Below, piece by piece: positions 1-7,062 of a DNA stretch of 15,282 bases. Source of the stretch: Hyphomicrobiales bacterium (GTDB lineage Bacteria > Pseudomonadota > Alphaproteobacteria > Rhizobiales > Aestuariivirgaceae); the NCBI GenBank assembly GCA_023266715.1, contig JAHFPK010000039.1, forward strand, positions 1 to 15,282. Direction: 5' to 3'. The translations under genes and the position numbers were made by a program. Each line of letters begins with the position of its first letter. The stretch's first letter is position 1. The notes below the pieces were generated by a model. The model searched no databases. It saw only the letters and a program-made list of their open reading frames with translations, and was not told the origin of the DNA.

Positions 1-420
1 ATCGCCAAAATCACGCCCCCATGGCAGCCTTGTTTCGGTGCCATAAGTATGATCTTCCAGTCCCGACAGGTAGCAACCCCAGCGTCCGATGATGACGCTT
101 GTTGCAAAGGCGGGCACAAAGATGAGGCCTGTTGAATGCCTGATGCCCCTGCCCCACTTGAATGTTTCAATTGCAATGATGGCGCCGGCCAAAGCGCCAA
201 CTATGCTGCGGCCAACTTCCGGTACGCCCGAGAGCCAGAGGTTGAGCGTGCCCGCGCCGAACCCGCCTGCAGCGGCACCAAGAACCAAGATCACCGCATA
301 AGCCAAACCAGAGGATTCAATGCGACCTGCCGCATCGCTGAGCCGCCAGCGATTACAAATGACTGTCATCGCCATGGCGCCCAGCGCCGCAAGCAGATCG
401 AAGATAGTGTGTAGAATCAC
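1..420 (-). CDS. Lgt-like (prolipoprotein diacylglyceryl transferase family) membrane protein, N-terminal part
   Basis: This reading frame is open from a GTG at 420 to the left edge, giving the first 140 residues. Hydrophobic helices lie near residues 2-20 and 42-62. The end of the visible part reads GRWGCYLSG, then TYG, then LPWGRDFGD. That resembles the conserved block of Lgt and its paralogues, where GR-x-GCF-x-x-G is followed by YG and PWG. Lgt moves diacylglyceryl from phosphatidylglycerol to the lipobox cysteine at the inner membrane. The canonical Asn-Gly-Cys-Cys stretch after GCF is replaced here by Ser-Gly-Leu-Glu-Asp, so this is more likely a paralogue than the housekeeping Lgt. The GTG start overlaps the TGA of the upstream membrane-protein gene (GTGA), which argues for translational coupling and supports this start. 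The C-terminal half is outside the window. Family assignment is fairly sure; enzymatic activity is not. Confidence 0.72.
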   Translation of the reverse strand, partial: MILHTIFDLLAALGAMAMTVICNRWRLSDAAGRIESSGLAYAVILVLGAAAGGFGAGTLNLWLSGVPEVGRSIVGALAGAIIAIETFKWGRGIRHSTGLIFVPAFATSVIIGRWGCYLSGLEDHTYGTETRLPWGRDFGD

Positions 421-794
421 GCTTTGTTTATAATGGGAATTGCAATCCACGCGAACAGCAACAGCCCGGCAAATACCATAAGTGATGAAATCGCTGTTAT
501 GGGTTCCATCGCCTCATTCCCCGCTATCACGAAATAGAGCGAAACGACGAGCACAACGATGCCCACCGCATGGAGCCAAAAATGAATACTCGCCAATTTG
601 TTCTGTCTGGCCACGGGAAACATATGATAGAAGAAACCGAATACCGCAGACATCAGCCAACCCACCACCATGGTATGGGCATGAACTGGCATTTCGAGGT
701 GATCGTGACTCATTGCCATGCTGATGCCAAGCATCATCCCGACAATTCCAAGAACAATACCAAGAATAAAAAACTGTCGTGCAACACCCTGCAT
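417..794 (-). CDS. Small four-helix membrane protein resembling haem-copper oxidase subunit I / CcoN-type
   Basis: The product is 125 residues, with four hydrophobic segments near residues 7-28, 36-60, 69-91 and 99-121. Helix 2 carries HAHTMVVGW (His38, His40), followed by Gly53, Tyr56-His57 and Pro60. Further histidines are at 30, 32, 71 and 75. This H-x-H...GW...YH-x-x-P pattern is reminiscent of helices in cbb3-type cytochrome oxidase subunit I and related haem-binding membrane proteins. At 125 residues against roughly 450-500 it cannot be a complete oxidase subunit. It may be a free-standing haem- or metal-binding membrane protein. The ATG is preceded by GGGGAGA at 801-807, a good ribosome binding site. 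Its stop overlaps the GTG of the Lgt-like gene, and it lies 73 nt after the hybrid kinase gene on the same strand. The gene is secure; the function is unknown. Confidence 0.85.
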   Translation of the reverse strand: MQGVARQFFILGIVLGIVGMMLGISMAMSHDHLEMPVHAHTMVVGWLMSAVFGFFYHMFPVARQNKLASIHFWLHAVGIVVLVVSLYFVIAGNEAMEPITAISSLMVFAGLLLFAWIAIPIINKA

Positions 795-867
795 AACGAA
801 TCTCCCCAGGAATTAGCGCCCCCGCCGCGCCAACCCTAGCAAAATTCTGAAAGCCTCAACAGGTCTA

Positions 868-2964
868 TCACTGCTTTTCAAAAGCATCCCGGATGATTTT
901 CTGCAATTCTTCGCGGCGATATGGCTTCATGATGATGAAGCCCTGTTTGAACCGCGGTTCATCTTGATGCACCATCGCTCCCTTTGGGTATCCCGAGGTG
1001 TGAACAATCTTGAGGTCAGGCCGCATGCCGCTGGCAGCCTGGGCCAGATCGAAGCCATTCATCCCGCCTGGCATGACGATATCCGTGAACAAGAGATCAA
1101 TATCAGAGTCTTCCTGGAGTTTTGAAAGCGCCTGGAAGCCGTCTTCCGCTTCCACCACGTCATAACCGAAGTCCGTCAGGAACCCGCACGCCACTGCCCG
1201 TACCGCCTCCTGGTCTTCAACCACAAGTATCTTCGGCAGTCTTGCGGTTTTTGCCGGCGCTTCAGGTGCTGCTGCAACTGCGGCGACCGGCAAAGAGCCC
1301 TTTTCCGCCACAGAAAAGCTATTGCTCGCCGACTCCGTCGTGGGCTCACCTGCCGTGATTTTTCTCGGCAGATACATTTTGACCGAGGTGCCGTGCCCAA
1401 CCTCGCTGTAAATGCTGATATGGCCGCCCGATTGCTTGATGAAACCATAGACCATGGAAAGCCCGAGTCCAGTGCCCTTGCCATTCTCCTTGGTGGTAAA
1501 GAACGGGTGGAAAACCTTTTCAAGCAATTCTGGCGACATGCCCACGCCAGTATCCGAGATGGCAACCAGCACATGGTGCCCCGGAAAAACTTCCGGATGC
1601 TTTTCGGCATATTCATGGTCCAGATAGACCGTTTGGGTTTCAATTGTCAGCAACCCGCCATTGGGCATAGCATCGCGCGCATTGATTGCAAGATTCAAGA
1701 TTGACGATTCAAATTGCGAAGGATCGATGAGCACCTGGGGCGAGCCGCCGGAAACATCAACCCGGAGTTCCACATTTTCGCCCAGCGTACGCGAAATCAG
1801 GGTTTCCATCCCAGAAACCAGATCATTGATTTTGACTTCCCGCGGTTCAAGATCCTGCTTGCGGGCAAAAGCAAGCAACTGGCGCGTGAGGTCCGAACCC
1901 TTGCGCGCCGCATCAAGGGCTTCGTTGGCACGCTTGACCGCCTTTTCATCGCCGTCCAGCTTTCCCTCAAGCAATTGGAGATTGCCCATGATGATGGTCA
2001 GCAGATTATTGAAGTCGTGGGCAAGCCCGCCGGTCAATTGCCCGATAGCTTCCATTTTTTGGGCCTGGTGAAGGCGCTGGGTCGTTAGCTTGCGGTCCGT
2101 GACATCAACAATCTGGACAACAAGTTGCTCAATTTCCGCAGACTCGCTTTTGACCATGGACACACTGGTGGAGCCATGGGCAACGCCGCCCGAACCCGTC
2201 ATATAACGCAATTCCTGTTTGAGTGAAGGCACCTCGCCCGCTAGAAGCTTGCGCATGCCATTCAAAAACTGCCCACGGTCATCGCAGTGCAAAGTTTCGT
2301 CAAATGTCAGCGTGGACTTGTCAATGTCCTGCCGGCCAAGAAAAATTCCAAATGCCGCGTTGGAGAGTTCAATTTGCCCAGTTGGCGAGACCAGGGCCAT
2401 GCCATGTGCTGCCGCAGAAAATGCGCCGCGGAAGCGCTGGTCGCTCCGTGCTGAAGCAATCTCAGCAATCTTCTGGTCGGTAACATCATGCAACAGGCAT
2501 ATGGAACGCTCAATGCGGCCCTTGTCGCCACGATAGGCATTCATCGACAGCATGACGGTTGCCAGTGTTCCATCCTTGCGATGCACGAACATTTCTTCGC
2601 CACGGCAGAGGCCGGATTGCAAATACTTCGGGTAAATCGTGGTGATCAGGTATGAGCGCGACTGCGGCGTCAAAAGTTCATTGAAGGATTTTCCGATGAC
2701 GTCGGAAGGCATGTAGCCAAGCGTCTTGCACCACTGGCGATTGACCGAACTTAACCGGCCAGAGCCATCCATGGCATGCATCATGAAAGGAAAATTGAAC
2801 AGCAGCTGTTCGTAGACGCCGCCATTTTGATCCGGAAAAAATGGCGCCGGGGTATCGGCCTGAACCTCTTCCCGTTCGATCTTCCAGCTTGGTCCCTTGG
2901 GTCCCAATTCATCCCAGCCTGGGAATGCAGGTACCTGAGCGGCAGATTTGGCGGCAACGTTCAT
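868..2964 (-). CDS. Hybrid sensor histidine kinase (PAS-PAS-HisKA-HATPase-receiver)
   Basis: The product is 698 residues with no signal peptide or membrane helix, so it is a cytoplasmic sensor kinase. A first PAS domain spans about 55-165 and ends in LLHDVTD. A second PAS-like domain spans about 175-292 and ends in IVDVTDRK. The dimerisation helix carries the phosphoacceptor His316 in LAHDFNN. The ATPase domain shows the N-box (Asn428), the DTGVGM G1 box (from 471) and the GKGTGLGL G2 box (495-502). An Ala/Pro-rich linker leads to a C-terminal receiver with acidic pair Glu583-Asp584, phosphorylatable Asp628 and Lys680. The HDFNN type of kinase is common in Alphaproteobacteria, often as phosphorelay hybrids. 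A longer frame from a TTG at 3003 exists, but it has no Shine-Dalgarno, whereas the ATG at 2964 has GGAGAG 10 nt upstream. No separate response regulator is adjacent, so its output partner and signal are unknown. Confidence 0.93.
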   Translation of the reverse strand: MNVAAKSAAQVPAFPGWDELGPKGPSWKIEREEVQADTPAPFFPDQNGGVYEQLLFNFPFMMHAMDGSGRLSSVNRQWCKTLGYMPSDVIGKSFNELLTPQSRSYLITTIYPKYLQSGLCRGEEMFVHRKDGTLATVMLSMNAYRGDKGRIERSICLLHDVTDQKIAEIASARSDQRFRGAFSAAAHGMALVSPTGQIELSNAAFGIFLGRQDIDKSTLTFDETLHCDDRGQFLNGMRKLLAGEVPSLKQELRYMTGSGGVAHGSTSVSMVKSESAEIEQLVVQIVDVTDRKLTTQRLHQAQKMEAIGQLTGGLAHDFNNLLTIIMGNLQLLEGKLDGDEKAVKRANEALDAARKGSDLTRQLLAFARKQDLEPREVKINDLVSGMETLISRTLGENVELRVDVSGGSPQVLIDPSQFESSILNLAINARDAMPNGGLLTIETQTVYLDHEYAEKHPEVFPGHHVLVAISDTGVGMSPELLEKVFHPFFTTKENGKGTGLGLSMVYGFIKQSGGHISIYSEVGHGTSVKMYLPRKITAGEPTTESASNSFSVAEKGSLPVAAVAAAPEAPAKTARLPKILVVEDQEAVRAVACGFLTDFGYDVVEAEDGFQALSKLQEDSDIDLLFTDIVMPGGMNGFDLAQAASGMRPDLKIVHTSGYPKGAMVHQDEPRFKQGFIIMKPYRREELQKIIRDAFEKQ

Positions 2965-3079
2965 TGGGGAAATTCTCTCCGAAAACCTTTCCGACCCTAT
3001 CAAATTTGCGGTTAACAGGGCCTTTCCGTTTCCGTTTCAATGCCCCCTCAGGCAGTTACCCGCCTGCAACAGTTGAACT

Positions 3080-3087
3080 ATGGTTAA
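3080..3087 (-). promoter_or_regulatory. CtrA-like half-site TTAACCAT upstream of the hybrid kinase
   Basis: On the minus strand these bases read TTAACCAT, the half-site form of the binding motif of the alphaproteobacterial cell-cycle regulator CtrA. A second TTAACC lies at 3010-3015, within GTTAAC. They sit about 116 and 46 nt upstream of the kinase ATG, in its promoter region. TTAACCAT also forms one arm of a 6-bp inverted repeat (ATGGTT/AACCAT, 3080-3095) that abuts the hydantoinase stop codon. The spacing between the two sites is not that of a full TTAA-N7-TTAAC site. Low confidence. Confidence 0.25.
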
Positions 3088-3095
3088 TGAACCAT

Positions 3096-5153
3096 CTACG
3101 CGGGCGAAGGCCGGCCAATGGCCTCGGCCGTAATTTCGGCTTTCAGCAGGCCATTGTCATCCATGGCATCGGGCAAAAAGAACTTCTTTGCATCTATATT
3201 AATCTTTGGCGAGACGGCACCAACTCCAAGCGCCATGGTTTCTGCCTGATCGTGAGCCGCGGTTGCGGCAAAGGACAGCGCCTCCGCCCCAGAATTGAAA
3301 ATTCGCGTACCCTGGCCGCCATGAACACGGAACGCGCCATTGCCATCGCCTTCAACCGTCATAGTAACTTTCAGCGCCACGAGGCCCGCAGCTGCACCAA
3401 TTGCGTTGGCCACCTCGCACCACTCGGCAAAGACAACCTCACAATCCAGGCGCTTTGCAACTTCCGAATAATAGATCCGCGCCGGCCCGCCAACCGCCAC
3501 GATAGGAATGGTTGGCGAAATTTTAATAGCTGCCAATCCTGTCATCGGCACGCCGGCACAAACATTTTCAATCAGGGTATTGTTGTCGACGGAAATGCCA
3601 AGGGCTGAATTCAATATGGCTTTCGCCGACAGGCGGACTGTTTCACTCCATACCTCCAGGCAAAAAGCCTCCACCCGCTCCGGCGTTCCAAGCCTCATGT
3701 CGCGAAACCGCACCGCCAATTGGGCAGCGATAAGCGCAGCCGGCTTTGACCAATTTGCCTGCATGCCAAGCACATGGGCAGCGTCAGATGGCGTAAATCC
3801 GCAGAGTTGCACAAGTCCCTTCTTGCGCAACGACATCAAAGCCCTTTGTGCGCCTGAAGATATCGCAATTTTTCGAAGCGGCTTCGGACGGTCGGTGACA
3901 AGGGCAAGAAATTCTGCCTCGCGCGCCGTCAACCCGCTGTGATCAGATGGACCGGACTTTCCAAAAGGCGCCACAACAAACCGCCCGTGCTGCGATCCTC
4001 CTTCCGTATCCGAAAGGTCGCCCTCAAGCATCGCCAGGACCTCGGGGTAACGCTGTCCAATCAGCGAAATCGGCACAATGCGCTGGGGTCCAATCTGCAT
4101 GGAACCATCCATTGCTAGGTGAACCTCGCTGTCGCCACCAAGGCCTATGGTCGTCACATCAATGGCCTTCACCATGGTGCGCCAGCCGCCAACTTCCGCG
4201 CCTTCCTCCGCAACGCGCGGCCGGCCATTCTGCAGAATTCCAATATCCGTTGTCGTGCCGCCAATATCAGACATAATGAAGTCGGCAAGCCCGGATAGCC
4301 ACTTGGCTCCAACCAGGCTTGCTGCTGGCCCTGACAAGACTGTTTCGATGGGCTTGAGCGCCACGTTCTCGGCCCGCGCCAACGTGCCATCACCTTTGAC
4401 CACCATAAGTGGGCAAGAAATACGCAACTCCTCCATAGCAAGCCGGACCGCATCAATGAGCGTCGATATCCGCGAAATCAGGCGGGCATTCAAAACCGCA
4501 GTCAATGCCCGACGCGGTGCATCCAACGACGAGGTCAGTTCCGAGGAGAGCGTCACCGGTTTTCCCGTCACACGCATGATAATGTCACGAACCACCTTCT
4601 CATGCTCCGGATTCCGGACTGCAAAAGCCGAAGCAACCGCAAAAGCTGAAACTTGCCCCTTCAACAGTTCCGCTTCACGCTCCACGGCTGTCACATCCAG
4701 CGAAACCACGGGATCACCATTATGATCATGGCCACCCGCAATCAGTCTGAGCGGCATATTCGGAAATGCCTTCGCGATGCCGGTCCTCTCAGCCATTTGA
4801 CGATCAAAACCAATAAGGAGCACACCGACCGGACTGCCGTGCCCCTCCACGATAGCGTTGGTGGCCAACGTGGTTGAAACTGAAACCAGCCCGATGGCCG
4901 AGGACTTTTCTTCTGGAGGAAGGTTCTGCATCACCGTTGTGAGGGCTTCTTTCACGCCGATGGAAAGATCGCCCTTCGTTGTCAATGCCTTTGCCCGGCC
5001 AAATATCTTCTGCGAGTCGTGCGCAATAATGACAGCATCAGTATAGGTGCCGCCCGTATCAATGCCGATAAAAAAACGTTCCTTTGCGGTCATTTCCTGG
5101 CGTTCGTCCATCATTTGGCCAATGCTTTTACTGCATGCGCCGGACATGTCCAC
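3096..5153 (-). CDS. Hydantoinase A / oxoprolinase family ATPase (HyuA-like)
   Basis: The product is 685 residues, the usual length of a HyuA-type subunit. This family has an actin-like ATPase fold and hydrolyses ATP while opening hydantoin or 5-oxoproline rings or activating substrates for carboxylation. Visible motifs are phosphate loop 1 DTGGTYTD (32-39), TTLATNA (94-100), phosphate loop 2 SDIGGTTTD (295-303), GLGGDS (337-342), the adenosine-binding VAVGGPA (552-558) and EVANAIGAAAG (580-590). The start is uncertain. The GTG at 5153 has AGGA 10 nt upstream. ATGs at 5147, 5114, 5111 and 5093 are alternatives, and the conserved fold starts only at residue 27, so 5093 is possible. No hydantoinase B partner is next to it, although HyuA enzymes usually work with one. 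It lies 88 nt downstream of the GntR regulator on the same strand and may share its control. The substrate is unknown. Confidence 0.9.
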   Translation of the reverse strand: MDMSGACSKSIGQMMDERQEMTAKERFFIGIDTGGTYTDAVIIAHDSQKIFGRAKALTTKGDLSIGVKEALTTVMQNLPPEEKSSAIGLVSVSTTLATNAIVEGHGSPVGVLLIGFDRQMAERTGIAKAFPNMPLRLIAGGHDHNGDPVVSLDVTAVEREAELLKGQVSAFAVASAFAVRNPEHEKVVRDIIMRVTGKPVTLSSELTSSLDAPRRALTAVLNARLISRISTLIDAVRLAMEELRISCPLMVVKGDGTLARAENVALKPIETVLSGPAASLVGAKWLSGLADFIMSDIGGTTTDIGILQNGRPRVAEEGAEVGGWRTMVKAIDVTTIGLGGDSEVHLAMDGSMQIGPQRIVPISLIGQRYPEVLAMLEGDLSDTEGGSQHGRFVVAPFGKSGPSDHSGLTAREAEFLALVTDRPKPLRKIAISSGAQRALMSLRKKGLVQLCGFTPSDAAHVLGMQANWSKPAALIAAQLAVRFRDMRLGTPERVEAFCLEVWSETVRLSAKAILNSALGISVDNNTLIENVCAGVPMTGLAAIKISPTIPIVAVGGPARIYYSEVAKRLDCEVVFAEWCEVANAIGAAAGLVALKVTMTVEGDGNGAFRVHGGQGTRIFNSGAEALSFAATAAHDQAETMALGVGAVSPKINIDAKKFFLPDAMDDNGLLKAEITAEAIGRPSPA

Positions 5154-5241
5154 CGCCGTGAAATCCTGCTAAATCTTCAGTCTTACGAAGCTGGAGGCTG
5201 CATCCGATTGCCCACAATAATGGGTTCAGCCCGCTTCGGTG

Positions 5242-5925
5242 TCAGACTAGGCCCGGTCCATCAAGCACCGCAACTGTGCTGCGGTAGGCCGTTTCAAGAT
5301 GATCGCGCATGGCCTTGGCAGCTTTTTCAGGATCCCCGCTCTTCAGCGCCTTGATGATGAGGCGGTGCATCTTCAAGGTCGTTTCAGCCTCGCCTTCGCG
5401 CGGCAGCATCATGTGGCGGCAGCGGTCAAGCTGGGCCTTTGAAATTTCAATGGCCCGCCACAGCCGCGGCAGGTTGCTGATCTCGGCGATGTAGCGATGG
5501 AAGTCATCGTCACGCTCGATGGCTTCCACATATTTTTTGCGTTCCAGGGCGCGTGCATGCAGCATTAGAATGTCTTCAAGGCGGTCCACATGCGACTGGG
5601 TTATGTGTGTTGCGGCCTGTGACGCACTTTCCGATTCCAGGGCCCGGCGAATGAGAAAGGCCTCGGCTATCTCGTCCCTGGCAATGCGCGCCGCCCGCGT
5701 TCCCGATTGCGCCACAACCTCAACCAGGTTCTCGTCACTCAATTTCTTCACCGCTTCGCGCACCGGCGTCCGCGAAACGTTGAGCTGGGCCGCAATCGCC
5801 TTCTCGTCAATAACGTCCCCTGGCTTGATGGAACCGGTCAATATCATCCGCCGCACCAACGGATAAATCTGGTCGCGCATCGGGCGCGAACGGTCAAGCC
5901 GTGACCTTGAAAGACTGAAAGCCAT
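5242..5925 (-). CDS. GntR family transcriptional regulator, FCD (FadR-like) subfamily
   Basis: The product is 227 residues. The N-terminal winged helix-turn-helix spans about 13-80, with the recognition region AAQLNVSRTPVREAV (45-59), a hallmark of GntR proteins. The C-terminal all-helical FCD domain spans about 84-215 and has the expected metal-ligand pattern Asp139-x3-His143, His187 and His209. FCD regulators usually bind small carboxylates, sugar acids or sugar phosphates and release DNA when bound. The gene is divergent from the TIM-barrel/dehydrogenase pair and upstream of the hydantoinase on its own strand, so it is the obvious local regulator. The ATG at 5925 has no recognisable Shine-Dalgarno. 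A candidate -10 ends 11 nt before it, suggesting a very short leader or leaderless message. A palindrome two bases upstream of the start suggests autoregulation. Alternative start Met16 (5880) also lacks a Shine-Dalgarno. Confidence 0.93.
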   Translation of the reverse strand: MAFSLSRSRLDRSRPMRDQIYPLVRRMILTGSIKPGDVIDEKAIAAQLNVSRTPVREAVKKLSDENLVEVVAQSGTRAARIARDEIAEAFLIRRALESESASQAATHITQSHVDRLEDILMLHARALERKKYVEAIERDDDFHRYIAEISNLPRLWRAIEISKAQLDRCRHMMLPREGEAETTLKMHRLIIKALKSGDPEKAAKAMRDHLETAYRSTVAVLDGPGLV

Positions 5926-5926
5926 G

Positions 5927-5946
5927 CTGTCATACTAATATAACAG
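5927..5946. promoter_or_regulatory. Candidate GntR/FCD operator (20-bp imperfect palindrome)
   Basis: This site begins CTGTCATAC and ends ATATAACAG; 16 of 20 positions are symmetric about the centre (CTGT...ACAG ends, ATA...TAT inner arms, TA centre). FCD-type GntR regulators commonly bind AT-rich palindromes of this size with a TA-rich centre. It covers the -10 region and probable transcription start of the regulator's minus-strand promoter and ends 3 nt before the -35 of the plus-strand promoter, as expected for a repressor controlling both. Binding is inferred. Confidence 0.6.
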
Positions 5947-5965
5947 TTGTGGACAGCAAGCCCAA
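5937..5965 (-). promoter_or_regulatory. Candidate sigma-70 promoter of the GntR regulator
   Basis: On the minus strand, -35 TTGGGC (5960-5965), a 17-nt spacer and -10 TATATT (5937-5942). The -10 ends 11 nt before the ATG at 5925, so transcription should begin only about 2-5 nt upstream of the start codon. That agrees with the absence of a Shine-Dalgarno sequence. The palindrome at 5927-5946 lies directly over this -10. Confidence 0.5.
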
Positions 5966-5979
5966 AATTTGTTTAAGAT
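5950..5979 (+). promoter_or_regulatory. Candidate promoter of the TIM-barrel/Gfo-Idh genes
   Basis: -35 TGGACA (5950-5955, five of six matches to TTGACA), an 18-nt spacer and -10 TAAGAT (5974-5979, four of six). It would give a leader of about 25 nt including the strong AGGGAGGG Shine-Dalgarno at 6001-6008. It is the best match in the divergent region and abuts the candidate operator. The moderate -10 match leaves it uncertain. Confidence 0.42.
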
Positions 5980-6011
5980 GATTCAAACTAAAAAAATCTA
6001 AGGGAGGGCGC

Positions 6012-7061
6012 ATGGCTGGCGCGAATAATTTTCCAAAGCTCCACAATGCAATGTGGCCGGGTCTGGTGGGCAAGGGATCGGACTCGGAGCCGCCCATTGA
6101 TCTCGATACGATGCTCGACCTCACTGCCAAGGCAGAAGTGAAGGGCGTGAAGTTTGATGGTGTCGACATCTTCCATGCAGCGCCCCACACCAATATCGAT
6201 TTCACCGATGATGAAGTGAAGCGGCTGGCCGAGAAGGTTAAGGCGCGTGGGCTGGCGATCGGCTCCATTGTGGCCCCGGTCTGGCCGCCGGTAGGCGGTG
6301 GCTCGGCCATGGGTTCTGCTTCCGACCGGATGAAGTTTGTGGAGAATGTGCGGAAATCTTGCCGGCTCGGGCAGAAATTGCGCGACCTCGGCGTGAGGCA
6401 CTACGGCGTCGTCCGTATCGACTCGGCCTCGAGCCCCGGCGAATTTGCAAAGGACCCCAAGGGCAACACCAAGAAAGTTGCCCAGACCTTCCGCGAAGCG
6501 TGCAGCGTGGCGGCCGACTATGGCGAGCGGCTGGCGGCGGAGGGTGAAATTTGCTGGGGTGGCATGCATTCCTGGAAGGCGATGATCGACACGCTGGAAG
6601 CCGTCGACCGACCGCACACTATCGGTTTTCAGGCCGACATGGCCCACACGCTGCTCTACACCATGGGCTATAATGCGCCCAAGGCAAGGCTTCTGCCCGC
6701 AAATTATAATTGGAAGAACAAGGCCCAGCTCGACAAGGCGCTCACCAAAATGACCGACATGCTTCGGCCTTGGACCATCGATTTCCATGTGGCGCAAAAC
6801 GATGGCACGGTCAAAGGCATGGGTTATCACGATAAGACGGGGCGGCACTGCATGGTGACGGACCCCAATGGCAGGCTCGATATTCCCCGCCATGCCGGCA
6901 TGTGGCTGCGCGGCAAGGATGGCGGGCCAACCAAGGCGTTCCGGCACATTTGCTGGGATGGCTGCATGTTTCCCAATAGTGTGATGATGCAGCAGAAAAC
7001 CTGGAACGACATTCTCGGCACCATGATCAAGGTCCGCGACGCCCATGGCTGGCAGGCCTGA
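6012..7061 (+). CDS. Sugar phosphate isomerase/epimerase family protein (xylose isomerase-like TIM barrel)
   Basis: The product is 349 residues, cytoplasmic, with no signal peptide. It fits the AP endonuclease 2/xylose isomerase-like TIM-barrel superfamily, whose members isomerise, epimerise, dehydrate or eliminate on sugars, keto-sugars and inositols using a divalent metal. Candidate metal ligands lie at barrel-strand ends: Glu179 (in EGEICWGG), Asp209 (in FQADMAHT), His259 (in IDFHV) and an acidic residue near the C-terminus, probably Asp316 (in HICWDG). The family more often has Glu at the fourth position. Other conserved-looking stretches are VKFDGVDIFH (46-55) and VAPVWPPVGGG (87-97). 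The ATG is preceded by AGGGAGGG three bases upstream. The next gene starts 1 nt after its stop, so the two are probably translated together. Pairing with a Gfo/Idh dehydrogenase suggests it acts on the keto-sugar that enzyme forms. The specific reaction is unknown. Confidence 0.9.
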   Translation: MAGANNFPKLHNAMWPGLVGKGSDSEPPIDLDTMLDLTAKAEVKGVKFDGVDIFHAAPHTNIDFTDDEVKRLAEKVKARGLAIGSIVAPVWPPVGGGSAMGSASDRMKFVENVRKSCRLGQKLRDLGVRHYGVVRIDSASSPGEFAKDPKGNTKKVAQTFREACSVAADYGERLAAEGEICWGGMHSWKAMIDTLEAVDRPHTIGFQADMAHTLLYTMGYNAPKARLLPANYNWKNKAQLDKALTKMTDMLRPWTIDFHVAQNDGTVKGMGYHDKTGRHCMVTDPNGRLDIPRHAGMWLRGKDGGPTKAFRHICWDGCMFPNSVMMQQKTWNDILGTMIKVRDAHGWQA

Positions 7062-7062
7062 C

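Noticed and set aside
136..414. Plus-strand open frame at the left end
   Set aside because: The opposite strand encodes a coherent Lgt-like sequence through the same bases, with a coupled GTG start; this frame gives no recognisable protein.
2965..3003. N-terminal extension of the hybrid kinase from a TTG codon
   Set aside because: No Shine-Dalgarno precedes the TTG, while the ATG at 2964 has GGAGAG 10 nt upstream.
3080..3095. Inverted repeat ATGGTT/AACCAT as terminator of the hydantoinase gene
   Set aside because: The stem is only 6 bp, AT-rich, directly at the stop codon, and no U-tract follows on the minus strand.
2841..3608. Plus-strand open frame of 255 codons across the kinase/hydantoinase junction
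   Set aside because: It overlaps two well-supported minus-strand genes, has a low-complexity, Arg/Asn-rich translation, and has no motif.
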